A stretch of 64,000 nucleotides of DNA, from NCBI RefSeq assembly GCF_003335505.1, contig NZ_QPEX01000010.1, forward strand, positions 372,001 through 436,000, given 5' to 3'. A program made the position numbers and the translations under genes. Under the pieces are notes generated by a model. The model made no database searches and was not told the origin of the DNA. It saw only the letters and a program-made list of their open reading frames with translations. This document shows positions 39,601 to 47,362 of this stretch, one piece after another. The stretch is from Bremerella cremea. Its GTDB lineage: Bacteria; Planctomycetota; Planctomycetia; Pirellulales; Pirellulaceae. Within the stretch, counting starts at the first letter, position 1, and each line of letters starts with the position of its first letter.

Positions 39601-39779
39601 AGCACCTCGACACGGTCGGCTCGGGCCCCAGGAAACAGGGTGGTTACAATCGCAAAGCGGGGTGTGAGTGTCGGGTCTTCGAGCCGAGGCAGCACAAAGT
39701 AGGAAGAGAGTCCCGCCACAATGATGATGGCAATCGATAGGACGAGCAGTCGCTTATCACGAAAAAACGCGTTGAACAT
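36612..39779 (-). CDS. RND efflux permease (AcrB-like)
   Basis: The 1055-aa protein has 12 predicted transmembrane segments with two large periplasmic loops. TM4 carries the proton-relay acids (GLLIDNAIVMVDEVK), and the second half has GVAINDSIVVLAALREDEKA. The large HAE-type substrate domains are visible. It pairs with the membrane fusion protein 11 bases upstream, and no outer-membrane channel gene is in the operon. It exports drugs or hydrophobic toxins by proton antiport, regulated by the TetR gene at the start of the operon. Confidence 0.93.
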   Translation of the reverse strand: MFNAFFRDKRLLVLSIAIIIVAGLSSYFVLPRLEDPTLTPRFAIVTTLFPGARADRVEVLVSDRMEEELQEIEEIKEIRSTSRAGASAMVIELRDDVYEVGEVWSRIRDKIDDAKTLFPAGAGEPDIEMITTKAYATILALKWTLDDKPNYAILLRLTEQLEDRLRAISGTEDVETFGNPEEEIAVEVRQAQLASVGLTAADVAQQLAASDAKLSAGQVRSSESDFLMEVDSELDSIDRIASTPIRYGSGGSFVRLGDVATVQKGIVQPPASMSIVQGKPSVIIGTLVRSDIRLDLWNEEAKQVIADFEAHLPRGVEVAHMFEQGPYVEARLVNLLWNLLMGGAAVVFVIFFLMGWRSAVVVGTALPLSAFMVLAGMRSMEIPMHQMSITGLIIALGLLIDNAIVMVDEVKTRMEEGDEAAHAVAAATRHLAIPLFGSTLTTGLAFAPIALMPGPAGEFVGTIATSVMLAITSSFLLAMTVTPALAAIFENTSDALGRHWWINGLHSPKLTLAWQNTVDFLLRRPLFSIGISIFLPLLGFVQARLLQEQFFPAADRNQFQIELELPPQASIYHTEAVAKKLSQIALAHPEVTGIDWVLGQSAPSFYYNIVKRRENNAPYGQAIVHLKSAEVAQEVINTLQKTFDREVPEARTIARQLEQGPPFDAPVELQLFGPDLYVLRELGEEIRAQLALIPEVSHTRSDLGDDLPKFALVLDEEKARLAGLDHTQVARQLAAATEGALGGTVLEETEELPVRVRLPKAERAKLSDISSLDLISPSINGEGPLKTIPLSAIGSLELKPEISAVTRLDKQRMNEVKAYLRAGVLPSVVLGKLQARMESAGIELPPGYHLSLGGEAKGRNQAIGNLMSSVGVLMVLMVATLVLSFSSFRAAALIGCVGFLSVGLGLASLWLFGFPFGFMAIIGTMGLIGVAINDSIVVLAALREDEKARIGDPLAVREVVMKGTRHVVATTATTVVGFMPLVLAGGGFWPPLAIAIAGGVVGATILALTFVPTVHMVFANPAVLSWSGHKKSASARSAATTQADPVSEDGLPQYS

Positions 39780-39790
39780 CGCTTTCCCTT

Positions 39791-41125
39791 TTAGGGAGTT
39801 TTTTGAGCGGAGACAATTTGCACTTGCATACCTGGTACCAGGCGGTTGATTCCTGAAGCAACCACTTGTTCTTGCGGTAGCAAGGTTCCTCGGACAAAGG
39901 AGCGTTCGCTTTCGCTATAAAGAACTTCGACCTCACGACGGGCGATCGTCCCTGCTTCTTCCACGACGTAAACCGACCACAACCCACGCGAACCTTGCAG
40001 CAGGGCGGAATTGGGAAGCCAGAAACCGTCTGCATTCCGGGTACTTTCCAAGACCAAGCGAGCGACCTGAGATGGAACAAGCCTTTGCGATGATTCCGGC
40101 CCTAAGGTCAGCACCACCGTTTGCGTGCGGGTGATGTTGTCCAGTTCGGGAACAATGCCGGATACGGTACCTAGCCTGGTTTGATTTTCGACATCAATCG
40201 GAAACGTCTCACCCTTTTTAAGTTGGCCGACAACTTCCGGGGGCAGTCCAAACCAAGCTTCGATTGGCTCGTGCTGAACCAGGCGATAGATGGCCATGCC
40301 AGGCGTAACCACCGTTCCTTCGTCGACATTCCGCTGCGCAATCGTTCCCGGGTAAGGAGCAACCAACAGGGTGTCTTCCTGTTCCAACTTCAAGTCGGCA
40401 AGTTGGGCGTCGAGTTGAGCGACTTGAGCTTTCTGGGCTTCGATCTGCTCAACCCGCGTTCCTTCCTTGAGTTCTTCTAGTTGACTTTGCGCCGAATCGA
40501 GTTGGCCTTGGGCAGCATCGGTTCCAAAGATGGCATCGTCGAACGATTCCTGGCTAATTGCGTTTTGTTCAATCAATCGCTGTCGTCGCTCTTTGGTGGC
40601 TTGCTGCATCTTCAACTGGGCCGTTAAACGACGCACTTCTGCTTCGGCAGCGGCTATCTGCTCCTTCCGAGGCCCAGCGATTAACTCGTCCAGAATGGCC
40701 GCCTGTTGGGCACGTTGAGCTTCCGTTTGCTGAATGCGAGCGGCCAGGTGCCGATCGTCGAGACGGGCCAAGACTTGCCCTTGAGAAACGGCGTCTCCCT
40801 GATCGACTTCTAAATGAACAACCTTGCCAGCAAGTTCAAAACTGAGCGTACTGGTCCGGGCAGCGACCAGCGTGCCGGTATAGCTTCGATGAGCTGCATA
40901 TTCGGTACGCGGCGATAAAGTGACGACTTCCACCGGAATTAGCTCAGGCGTGCTGGGGATCGCTGCTGCCGTTGGCGAAGCATACCCAGAAGCTAGTGTT
41001 ACGGCCGCAATGAGCACCGCTACGATGCATCCACCGGCAGCAAGACGAACCGTCCATTGTTGACGCTTCGTCCACTTTCGGGCAAAAAGAGACTCACCGG
41101 AGGGCGAGTAGCTGTTCGTATTCAT
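39791..41125 (-). CDS. RND membrane fusion protein (HlyD/AcrA family)
   Basis: The 444-aa protein has an N-terminal transmembrane anchor (GGCIVAVLIAAVTLASGYA), a lipoyl half-motif (DQGDAVSQGQVLARLDDR), a helical hairpin of heptads (about residues 115-235; REQIAA-type coiled coil), and a barrel domain (GTIAQRNVDEGTVVTPGMAIYRL). ATG 41125 is preceded by AAGGAGA and overlaps the end of the tetR gene by 32 bases; the longer frame to 41209 is rejected. It bridges the permease to an outer-membrane channel not found here. Confidence 0.92.
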   Translation of the reverse strand: MNTNSYSPSGESLFARKWTKRQQWTVRLAAGGCIVAVLIAAVTLASGYASPTAAAIPSTPELIPVEVVTLSPRTEYAAHRSYTGTLVAARTSTLSFELAGKVVHLEVDQGDAVSQGQVLARLDDRHLAARIQQTEAQRAQQAAILDELIAGPRKEQIAAAEAEVRRLTAQLKMQQATKERRQRLIEQNAISQESFDDAIFGTDAAQGQLDSAQSQLEELKEGTRVEQIEAQKAQVAQLDAQLADLKLEQEDTLLVAPYPGTIAQRNVDEGTVVTPGMAIYRLVQHEPIEAWFGLPPEVVGQLKKGETFPIDVENQTRLGTVSGIVPELDNITRTQTVVLTLGPESSQRLVPSQVARLVLESTRNADGFWLPNSALLQGSRGLWSVYVVEEAGTIARREVEVLYSESERSFVRGTLLPQEQVVASGINRLVPGMQVQIVSAQKTP

Positions 41126-41828
41126 CTGCAAAGGTCTCCTTAAGAGCCTTTTGAAAGACCGCTTCGTAATCATGCTGGGTCGATAATGCTTTCCAGCCAA
41201 AACCATCAAGCATCTGATGGATGCAATCGCGAATCACTAAAGCCGGATCGTTGATCCCAACGTCAAGCAAGGAATTGCTGGTCGACATCAATGTGTACGA
41301 GCCAAACGAGATCGACCAGAGGCCGAAGACAATATCCTCAGGCGTTAACTTGCCTGGCAATGTGAGATCGCCCTGAGCGACCGCATCGCGCACAATGCCG
41401 GCGACTATCCCCGTACAAGCATGCTCGCAAGTTCGCAATATTTCTTGCCTTTTCTCCGAGGTTTTCTCCCAGATAGAAGACAATCGTACTACTTGTTCGA
41501 CATGGAAATGATCCGGATACAACCGCACGAACAACTCTCCGGCAACCGCCACGGCAGTCAACCGTTCGCGTGATTTTCCTCGAAACAATGAAGCTCTTTG
41601 GAACAACGAGGTTCGTTTCTTTTGGGTCTGTACTGCCAGGGCCAGAATAATGTCTTCTTTGTTGGGAAAATGGCGATAGACGGTCCCCTTGCCATATTCC
41701 ACGGCCTCGGCAATCCGATCCATACTCAACCCCAAGTAGCCATCGCGCAAGAGCATCTCACGGGCAACCTCTAGGATTTTTCCTTCTCGCTCTTGGATCT
41801 CGCGTTGTTTTCGGCTGAGTGTTGTCAT
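41094..41828 (-). CDS. TetR-family transcriptional repressor
   Basis: The 244-aa protein has an N-terminal helix-turn-helix (LSMDRIAEAVEYGKGTVYRHF, then PNKEDIILALAV) and a helical ligand domain. A perfect 15-base palindrome lies 13 bases upstream of its start, and the RND genes follow in the same orientation with an overlap. It is the likely repressor of its own efflux operon, released by an exported compound. Confidence 0.93.
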   Translation of the reverse strand: MTTLSRKQREIQEREGKILEVAREMLLRDGYLGLSMDRIAEAVEYGKGTVYRHFPNKEDIILALAVQTQKKRTSLFQRASLFRGKSRERLTAVAVAGELFVRLYPDHFHVEQVVRLSSIWEKTSEKRQEILRTCEHACTGIVAGIVRDAVAQGDLTLPGKLTPEDIVFGLWSISFGSYTLMSTSNSLLDVGINDPALVIRDCIHQMLDGFGWKALSTQHDYEAVFQKALKETFADEYEQLLALR

Positions 41829-42131
41829 TGCCCCTTCATATTGGACGAAACGTCCACTTTCTGCAAGTCAAAACTTTTCAAGTCGGATGGAAACCGGTCA
41901 AATCGGTTGCAGTCTGAATTACAATAGCGACATCTGCCTAAATTACGCCACCCAGAAGAGTGAATCCGTTCGACTTGGTGTTTGCTTTTTTGAGAAAAAA
42001 AATCTCTTCGCCCCTAAGAAAAGTACCGGCTGAACGAATGGGGTACTGGTAGAATAAAAACCTCCAGCAACACACCTTATTTATATTTTTTCCTTGACCC
42101 GCCTTTTCATTTCACTCGAGGGGCTGCTTTC
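41829..42131. other. Divergent intergenic region of the tetR operon
   Basis: Holds the TetR palindrome at 41842-41856, two CAAGTC repeats, and at the right end a GAGGGG (42118-42123) in front of the SHD1 gene. No ORF seen. Confidence 0.5.
41842..41856 (-). promoter_or_regulatory. TetR operator palindrome
   Basis: TGGACGAAACGTCCA is a perfect 6-3-6 inverted repeat, 13 bases upstream of the tetR start codon. TetR-family repressors bind such palindromes over their own promoters. Directly seen; the link to this TetR is by position. Confidence 0.7.
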
Positions 42132-44102
42132 ATGAGCTATTCCAAGCAACTCACCCGATTTTGCCTTGCGCTAACAGCATTAGCCACTTCCTCTATTGCT
42201 ATTCAAGCAGGTTCACCCACCGGTGCCTTATCTAAATACGCCGAAAGCCGTTCATGGTCGAACGATACGGGACAATTTCGCATCGATGGAAAGTTGCAGT
42301 CCGCCGAAGACAACAAGGTAAAGATTCTCAAGTCAGATAACCGAGTCATTACCGTCCCATTGGATAAGCTGAGCGAAGAAGATCAGAAGTTTGTCAACGA
42401 GTTCCTAGCTGCTGAAGCCAAGCAAGAATCTCCAGCGAATCCGTTTGCTGGGGGAGAGAAAGCCAATCCATTTGCTGGGGGCCAGCCAGCTTCGGCCATG
42501 CTGAACGATCCGTCGCAAGGAGGCATTCCCCAGAAGATGGCGGTCGTCGGCGGCGTTCGCCCGATCACCGCCTCACCCTCACCGGGGCTATGGGATGTAA
42601 AACCACCTTTTGCTTTACCCCCGCTGAAACTTCACGATACGATCGTTCCGCTGAATCTGCCGAAACCGTTTGCCTCGAAGTTAACGATCGGGGCCGGAGG
42701 CCGAGGTCCGACGGTGGTGCTGAACAACTATAAGCAAAGCCATCGCCAAGAAGAAAACATAAGTCGCTTCGTTATTTACGATCCGGTTACCGAGCAAGCG
42801 TCGCCGATTGTGGAATACAACCAGCCGTGGAAGTTGATGTCTGTGGCTCCCAACGGTGGAATGATGGTCGCCGTGCGAGACAACGGTTGGGGACGGGGCA
42901 GCGACCTGGCATTGTTCAAGATCGAAGACAATCAACTGAAACCGCTCTACTGGTTTAACGCCGTGGCAGGCGACCGAGAGGAAATCTACTGGGCTTCTTT
43001 CCTGCCAGGCAACCGCCTAGCCACGATTAGTAGCGAGAAGCTCGTCATCATTTGGGATTTGAATAATCCTGCTGGTCCCAAAGCCGTTTATCAGGGAAGC
43101 ACGGGAGGGCCGAAGAAAGCAATCACTTCTCCTGCAGGCGAATTGATGATTTTTCCTGCTGGCAACAATATTGCCGTGGTCGATACCATCAATGCCAAGC
43201 TTGCTGGCTGGATCGAGCGGGAGACCGCCCCGACCGAGTTGGCACTTTCTTCCGACGGGCGAACCTTGGCGGCGTTTCACCCGTTCGCAGTCACGCTTTA
43301 CAGCATGGAAACGGGGGCCGAACTGAAGAAGTTTGCCGTATCCCACGGTTTCTCTGAGGTTAATTTCAGGTGGATCGGCGACCATTTAATGGTCGGCAAT
43401 GTGGTATACGACGTTCAGCGCGAGTTGGCGATTTGGAACTATCAAGGCTTGCCTGATGGTTACGATGTCTACTACGGGGACTATCATCTCGCCGCTTTCG
43501 GCGAAGATAAGCGTACGACGCTTACCATCTTCAAACTGCCGCATGCGGCAGCTTTGGCTGCGGCTGAGAATGTCGATCCTTTGGCCGTGTACGCGATGCG
43601 ACCAGGTGACGGCGTGAAAGTGGTTTTCAACTTGAGTGGGGCCCCCGCCCAAGTTCAGCAAGATGCGCAGAATGCGGTTCAAGCCAAGATAGACGAGTTG
43701 GGTTGGGTTAAACTCGACAACGCGGTTACCGTGATGGAAATCACCGTCGAGCCCCTTAAGCAAGACACGCAAGACTACTACGTCCGCAAAGGCTTCGGTC
43801 CCTTTTTTGCTCCCTCGTTCGGTCAGCCTACCGGACCGAAAGAAACCGTCACCTTCACCCCTTGGAAGCATTCGCTGGTGATTAAAGTCGGCGGGAAGCA
43901 GATCTACAGTACCGGTTATACGCGGAGTGCTCCGCAAAACTTGCAATTAAAGGAAAACGAGTCCCCTCAAGCCGCCGTCAATCGCATCGTGCAGCCAGAC
44001 GGCAAGTCGTTCAAGACGATGAAAGTTCCGCCGCATCTGCTCAAGCCAGAATATCAAGGTGGCATGGGGAGTTCGCGTCTGACGAAAGCAGGCTTGAACT
44101 AG
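42132..44102 (+). CDS. Exported SHD1-domain protein with beta-propeller-like body
   Basis: The 656-aa protein starts with a signal peptide (about residues 1-26, ending SIAIQA). Residues about 35-95 form an SHD1 domain (ESRSWSNDTGQFRIDGKLQS, VITVPLDKLSEEDQKFV), common in planctomycetes and thought to bind proteins or peptides. A repeat NPFAGG occurs twice near residue 100. The rest (about 180-470) has WD40-like repeats (ISSEKLVIIWDLNNP, ALSSDGRTLAAFHP), then a C-terminal domain without a recognised name. GAGGGG precedes the ATG. Function unknown; a periplasmic scaffold is plausible. Confidence 0.8.
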   Translation: MSYSKQLTRFCLALTALATSSIAIQAGSPTGALSKYAESRSWSNDTGQFRIDGKLQSAEDNKVKILKSDNRVITVPLDKLSEEDQKFVNEFLAAEAKQESPANPFAGGEKANPFAGGQPASAMLNDPSQGGIPQKMAVVGGVRPITASPSPGLWDVKPPFALPPLKLHDTIVPLNLPKPFASKLTIGAGGRGPTVVLNNYKQSHRQEENISRFVIYDPVTEQASPIVEYNQPWKLMSVAPNGGMMVAVRDNGWGRGSDLALFKIEDNQLKPLYWFNAVAGDREEIYWASFLPGNRLATISSEKLVIIWDLNNPAGPKAVYQGSTGGPKKAITSPAGELMIFPAGNNIAVVDTINAKLAGWIERETAPTELALSSDGRTLAAFHPFAVTLYSMETGAELKKFAVSHGFSEVNFRWIGDHLMVGNVVYDVQRELAIWNYQGLPDGYDVYYGDYHLAAFGEDKRTTLTIFKLPHAAALAAAENVDPLAVYAMRPGDGVKVVFNLSGAPAQVQQDAQNAVQAKIDELGWVKLDNAVTVMEITVEPLKQDTQDYYVRKGFGPFFAPSFGQPTGPKETVTFTPWKHSLVIKVGGKQIYSTGYTRSAPQNLQLKENESPQAAVNRIVQPDGKSFKTMKVPPHLLKPEYQGGMGSSRLTKAGLN

Positions 44103-44127
44103 CGTTTTGAAAACACACTGGCAAAGG

Positions 44128-44157
44128 GCCGTTCGTGTCTTCGTCGTCACGAGCGGC
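44128..44157. terminator. Hairpin between convergent genes
   Basis: Arms GCCGTTCGTG (44128-44137) and CACGAGCGGC (44148-44157) have one mismatch and a 10-base loop. No T-run follows on either strand, so intrinsic termination is uncertain. Confidence 0.4.
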
Positions 44158-44160
44158 ACA

Positions 44161-44886
44161 TTATGCGTTGCGATAATCGCGCGGCGACATCCCTGTCGCG
44201 CGGCGGAACTGTCGTGTGAAGGCGCTTTGGTCGGCGTAGCCGGCCTGCAACGCGATCGAGGCAATTGATTCCTCCGAGGTTCTTAGCAATCGCTGAGCCA
44301 GATCGATCCGTAGCTTTAGCAACCACTGCCCTGTTGTCAGACCAAATACGCGGCGCATACGACGATCGAGTTGATAAGGAGACATTTTGGCGATCTGGGC
44401 CAGACGTTTTACGCTTGGTGGGTTGGTAAGGTCGGCTTCGGCGTGTTGGATTGCATCGATCACATGCTCGTATTCTTCCGTGGCCAAGTCTGGCAGACGC
44501 AAGTCTTGTGACACGCCAACCAGCCCAACCACTTGGCCAGATTTCGAGCGTAACGGCAGCTTACTTGTCAGGCACCATCCCACATCACGTGTCGCGTAGA
44601 AATGGAGCTCGAGTTGCCCCACCAACGGCTGCCCCGTGGCAAGCACCTTCTTATCTTGATCTTCAAAACTCTGCCCGAGAGGAAGCCGCAGCACCTCGAA
44701 CGGGGTATGACCGATCAAGTCCTCCTTGTTCCGCGCACCGCAGCGCTGTACCAAGGTGTTGTTGACCACCAGATATTGCCCCTGGGTGTTCTTGATGAAG
44801 AAGACAATATCCGGCAAATGATCGAACAACTCTTCCCCGGTGAAGGGTGGATCGAGTTGACTTAGCATTTCATGAATTGGCAGCAT
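44161..44886 (-). CDS. PAS-AraC transcriptional regulator (paralog of 56660-57379)
   Basis: The 241-aa protein has an N-terminal PAS domain (about 15-125: LFDHLPDIVFFIKNTQGQYLVVNN, GHTPFEVL, GLVGVSQDL) and an AraC DNA-binding domain (KRLAQIAKMSPYQLDRRMRRVF, then SIALQAGYADQSAFTRQFRRATG). It is divergent from the LhpC-like deaminase gene, so it probably activates the hydroxyproline cluster. A paralog with the same architecture precedes putA. Confidence 0.93.
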   Translation of the reverse strand: MLPIHEMLSQLDPPFTGEELFDHLPDIVFFIKNTQGQYLVVNNTLVQRCGARNKEDLIGHTPFEVLRLPLGQSFEDQDKKVLATGQPLVGQLELHFYATRDVGWCLTSKLPLRSKSGQVVGLVGVSQDLRLPDLATEEYEHVIDAIQHAEADLTNPPSVKRLAQIAKMSPYQLDRRMRRVFGLTTGQWLLKLRIDLAQRLLRTSEESIASIALQAGYADQSAFTRQFRRATGMSPRDYRNA

Positions 44887-44929
44887 GGTGCGATTCCCTC
44901 TATTATGCGCAAATTCAAGTCTGCAATCT

Positions 44930-44942
44930 CTTGATTGTCAAG
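44930..44942. promoter_or_regulatory. Small palindrome in the divergent promoter region
   Basis: CTTGATTGTCAAG is a 5-3-5 inverted repeat in the 136-base gap between the PAS-AraC and deaminase genes. AraC proteins usually bind direct repeats, so its link to that regulator is weak. Confidence 0.3.
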
Positions 44943-45022
44943 ACATCTACCTTGTTTTGACGTTATGATCTAGTTTCACGAAAAGCATTCTGAATCCTTT
45001 ACCACCTCCGACGAGAGTTCGC

Positions 45023-45970
45023 GTGAACGACAAATCGAAAATCTTCCGCGGTTGCATTCCGGCCCTGATGACCCCCTGCTCTGCCACTGGCGAGCCGAAC
45101 TTCGAAGCTTTGGTGGCCAAGGGGAAACAATTGATCGAGGCCGGTATGACGGCCGTCGTCTATTGTGGCTCGATGGGTGACTGGCCGCTATTGACCGACC
45201 AACAGCGACAGGAAGGGGTTCGTCAGTTGACCGAAGCTGGCGTGCCGGTAGTGGTAGGGACCGGAGCCCAAAACCCGAAGCTAGCCGCCGCCCATGCCGC
45301 TCATGCCCGCGAAGTTGGCGCAGCCGGCTTGATGGTGATTCCTCGCGTCCTCTCGCGCGGCACCTCGGCCAGCGCTCAGCGACATCACTTCGCCGGTATC
45401 CTCTCGGCTGCGGGGGATCTGCCCAGCGTTATTTACAACAGCCCGTATTACGGATTTGAAACCAAAGCCGATCTTTTCTTTGATTTGCGACGCGAGTTCT
45501 CGAACTTGGTCGGCTTCAAAGAGTTCGGCGGATCGTCTTCGCTCAGCTATGCTGCCGAGCACATCACCGGCACCAATCCCGATTTGGTCTTGATGGTTGG
45601 CGTCGATACCCAGGTCTATCATGGCTTCCTCCGTTGCAACGCCAAGGGAGCCATCACCGGGGTTGGTAATGCCCTGCCAAAGGAAGTGCTGAAGCTGGTT
45701 GAACTGTGCGAGAAAGGGGCTGCTGGTTGTGCCCAGTCACGCAAGTTCGCTTGGGAACTGAACGAAGCATTGACCGTGCTTTCGACCTTCGACGAAGGCC
45801 CGGACTTGGTGTTGTACTACAAGTATTTGATGGTCCTAGAAGGCAGCCCCGAATACGAACACCACTTCAACGAAACCGACAAACTAAGCTCCAGCCAACG
45901 CGATTACCTGAAGGCCCAGTGGGAACTGTTCCGCGCGTGGTGGGATAGCTGGACCGGAAAAGACGCGTAG
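45023..45970 (+). CDS. DHDPS-family lyase, likely LhpC-type hydroxyproline-pathway deaminase
   Basis: The 315-aa protein is a class I aldolase-type TIM barrel. K166 (GFKEFG) is the Schiff-base lysine and YNSPYYG carries the catalytic tyrosine region. The segment VVYCGSMGDWPLLT is, to my memory, diagnostic of 1-pyrroline-4-hydroxy-2-carboxylate deaminases of the LhpC type, which give alpha-ketoglutarate semialdehyde. The neighbouring D-amino acid dehydrogenase supports this. No hydroxyproline epimerase or semialdehyde dehydrogenase is in the window, so the pathway is inferred from two steps. Confidence 0.82.
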   Translation: MNDKSKIFRGCIPALMTPCSATGEPNFEALVAKGKQLIEAGMTAVVYCGSMGDWPLLTDQQRQEGVRQLTEAGVPVVVGTGAQNPKLAAAHAAHAREVGAAGLMVIPRVLSRGTSASAQRHHFAGILSAAGDLPSVIYNSPYYGFETKADLFFDLRREFSNLVGFKEFGGSSSLSYAAEHITGTNPDLVLMVGVDTQVYHGFLRCNAKGAITGVGNALPKEVLKLVELCEKGAAGCAQSRKFAWELNEALTVLSTFDEGPDLVLYYKYLMVLEGSPEYEHHFNETDKLSSSQRDYLKAQWELFRAWWDSWTGKDA

Positions 45971-45985
45971 CACCAGGCACCATCC

Positions 45986-47251
45986 ATGATTACATCTAGC
46001 AAGCCTGACAGCGTGATTGTTGTCGGTGGGGGCGTCGTGGGAATTGCCTGCGCGCACTACCTGCGAAAGCTCGGTCTTGAGGTTACCGTGATCGACCGAA
46101 GCACGATCGCTGGTGCCTGTTCACATGGCAATTGCGGCTATATTTGCCCGAGCCACGTATTGCCGTTAACCGAGCCGGAAGCGATCCGCACAGCGGTCAA
46201 ATCGCTCTTTCAACCCAATGCCCCATTTCGGGTGAAACCCCGTTTAAGCCCGGCGTTATGGAATTGGATGTGGCAGTTCGCCCGACGCTGCAATCATCAG
46301 CAAATGCTTAGAGCAGGCGTCGGTTTGAAAGCGATACTCGATTCGTCGATGCACGAGTATCACCAACTGATCGCCCAAGAATCACTCGATTGCGAATGGA
46401 CCACGCGTGGTTTGTTGTATGTGCTGCAATCGGAACGAGGCATGGAAACGTTTGCCGAAAGCGATCGCTTCCTGCAAGATCACTTCGGGGTGGCAGCCCG
46501 GCGGATTGCAGGGGCCGACTTGCCCGCTTTCGATGCGGCATTAAAACCAAACTTGGCCGGGGCTTTCCATTACGAAGGGGATACCTCGGTACGACCCGAT
46601 CGCCTGAACAGCCAATGGGTCGCTCGCTTGAAAGAACAGGGAGTCAAATTCGTCGAGAACTGCATGCTTCTGGGCATCGAAAAGCAGCAGGGGCGTATTA
46701 CTTCGTTGCAAACTTCGCAAGGAAAACTTACTGCTGATCGCGTGATCATCGCCACCGGTGCCTGGAGCACCCAACTGGGGACCATGCTAGGTTGTCGCAT
46801 CCCGATTGAACCAGGCAAAGGGTACTCGGTAACGATGTCGCGGCCAGATCCGTGCCCGAGCCATCCGATGCTGTTCCCTGAACACAAAGTGGGCGTTTCG
46901 CCGTTCGAGGGTGGCTACCGCCTGGGATCGATGATGGAGTTCAGCGGTTACGATACCACCATTCCACCACGCCGTATCGACCAGCTTCGTCGTTCGGCGG
47001 AACCATATCTGATTACTCCGGCCACTGAACAGTCTCAGCAAACCTGGTACGGTTGGCGGCCGATGACCTGGGATAGCTTGCCGATCATCGGTCCGGTACC
47101 CCGTTTGCAAAATGCCTACCTAGCCACTGGGCATAACATGTTAGGGGTTAGCATGGCGACCGCCACCGGCAAGCTGATTGCCGAGATGGTCACCGTCTCT
47201 CCCCCACATATCGATCCTGAGCCATACTCACCACTGCGGTTTGGTTCGTAG
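45986..47251 (+). CDS. FAD-dependent D-amino acid dehydrogenase (DadA-like, probably D-hydroxyproline)
   Basis: The 421-aa protein has the GxGxxG FAD-binding start (VIVVGGGVVGIACAHYLRKLG), the DAO domain and the C-terminal GHNMLGVSMATATGKL. It resembles DadA and the monomeric D-hydroxyproline dehydrogenases. It starts 16 bases after the deaminase gene and would feed that enzyme with 1-pyrroline-4-hydroxy-2-carboxylate. D-proline or other D-amino acids remain alternatives. Confidence 0.88.
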   Translation: MITSSKPDSVIVVGGGVVGIACAHYLRKLGLEVTVIDRSTIAGACSHGNCGYICPSHVLPLTEPEAIRTAVKSLFQPNAPFRVKPRLSPALWNWMWQFARRCNHQQMLRAGVGLKAILDSSMHEYHQLIAQESLDCEWTTRGLLYVLQSERGMETFAESDRFLQDHFGVAARRIAGADLPAFDAALKPNLAGAFHYEGDTSVRPDRLNSQWVARLKEQGVKFVENCMLLGIEKQQGRITSLQTSQGKLTADRVIIATGAWSTQLGTMLGCRIPIEPGKGYSVTMSRPDPCPSHPMLFPEHKVGVSPFEGGYRLGSMMEFSGYDTTIPPRRIDQLRRSAEPYLITPATEQSQQTWYGWRPMTWDSLPIIGPVPRLQNAYLATGHNMLGVSMATATGKLIAEMVTVSPPHIDPEPYSPLRFGS

Positions 47252-47362
47252 AGAGGAGTTGGGTAGGGAATGCGTTTCGCTGGCGTATCGATTTAGGTTA
47301 GAATTGGGGTCACCCTTTTCGAGATCATGCCACCGAAATTCCTACCCAAGGTGCCTTTCACC

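Noticed and set aside
44128..44157. Strong terminator between the SHD1 and PAS-AraC genes
   Set aside because: Hairpin has a mismatch and no T-run, so only a weak call was kept.
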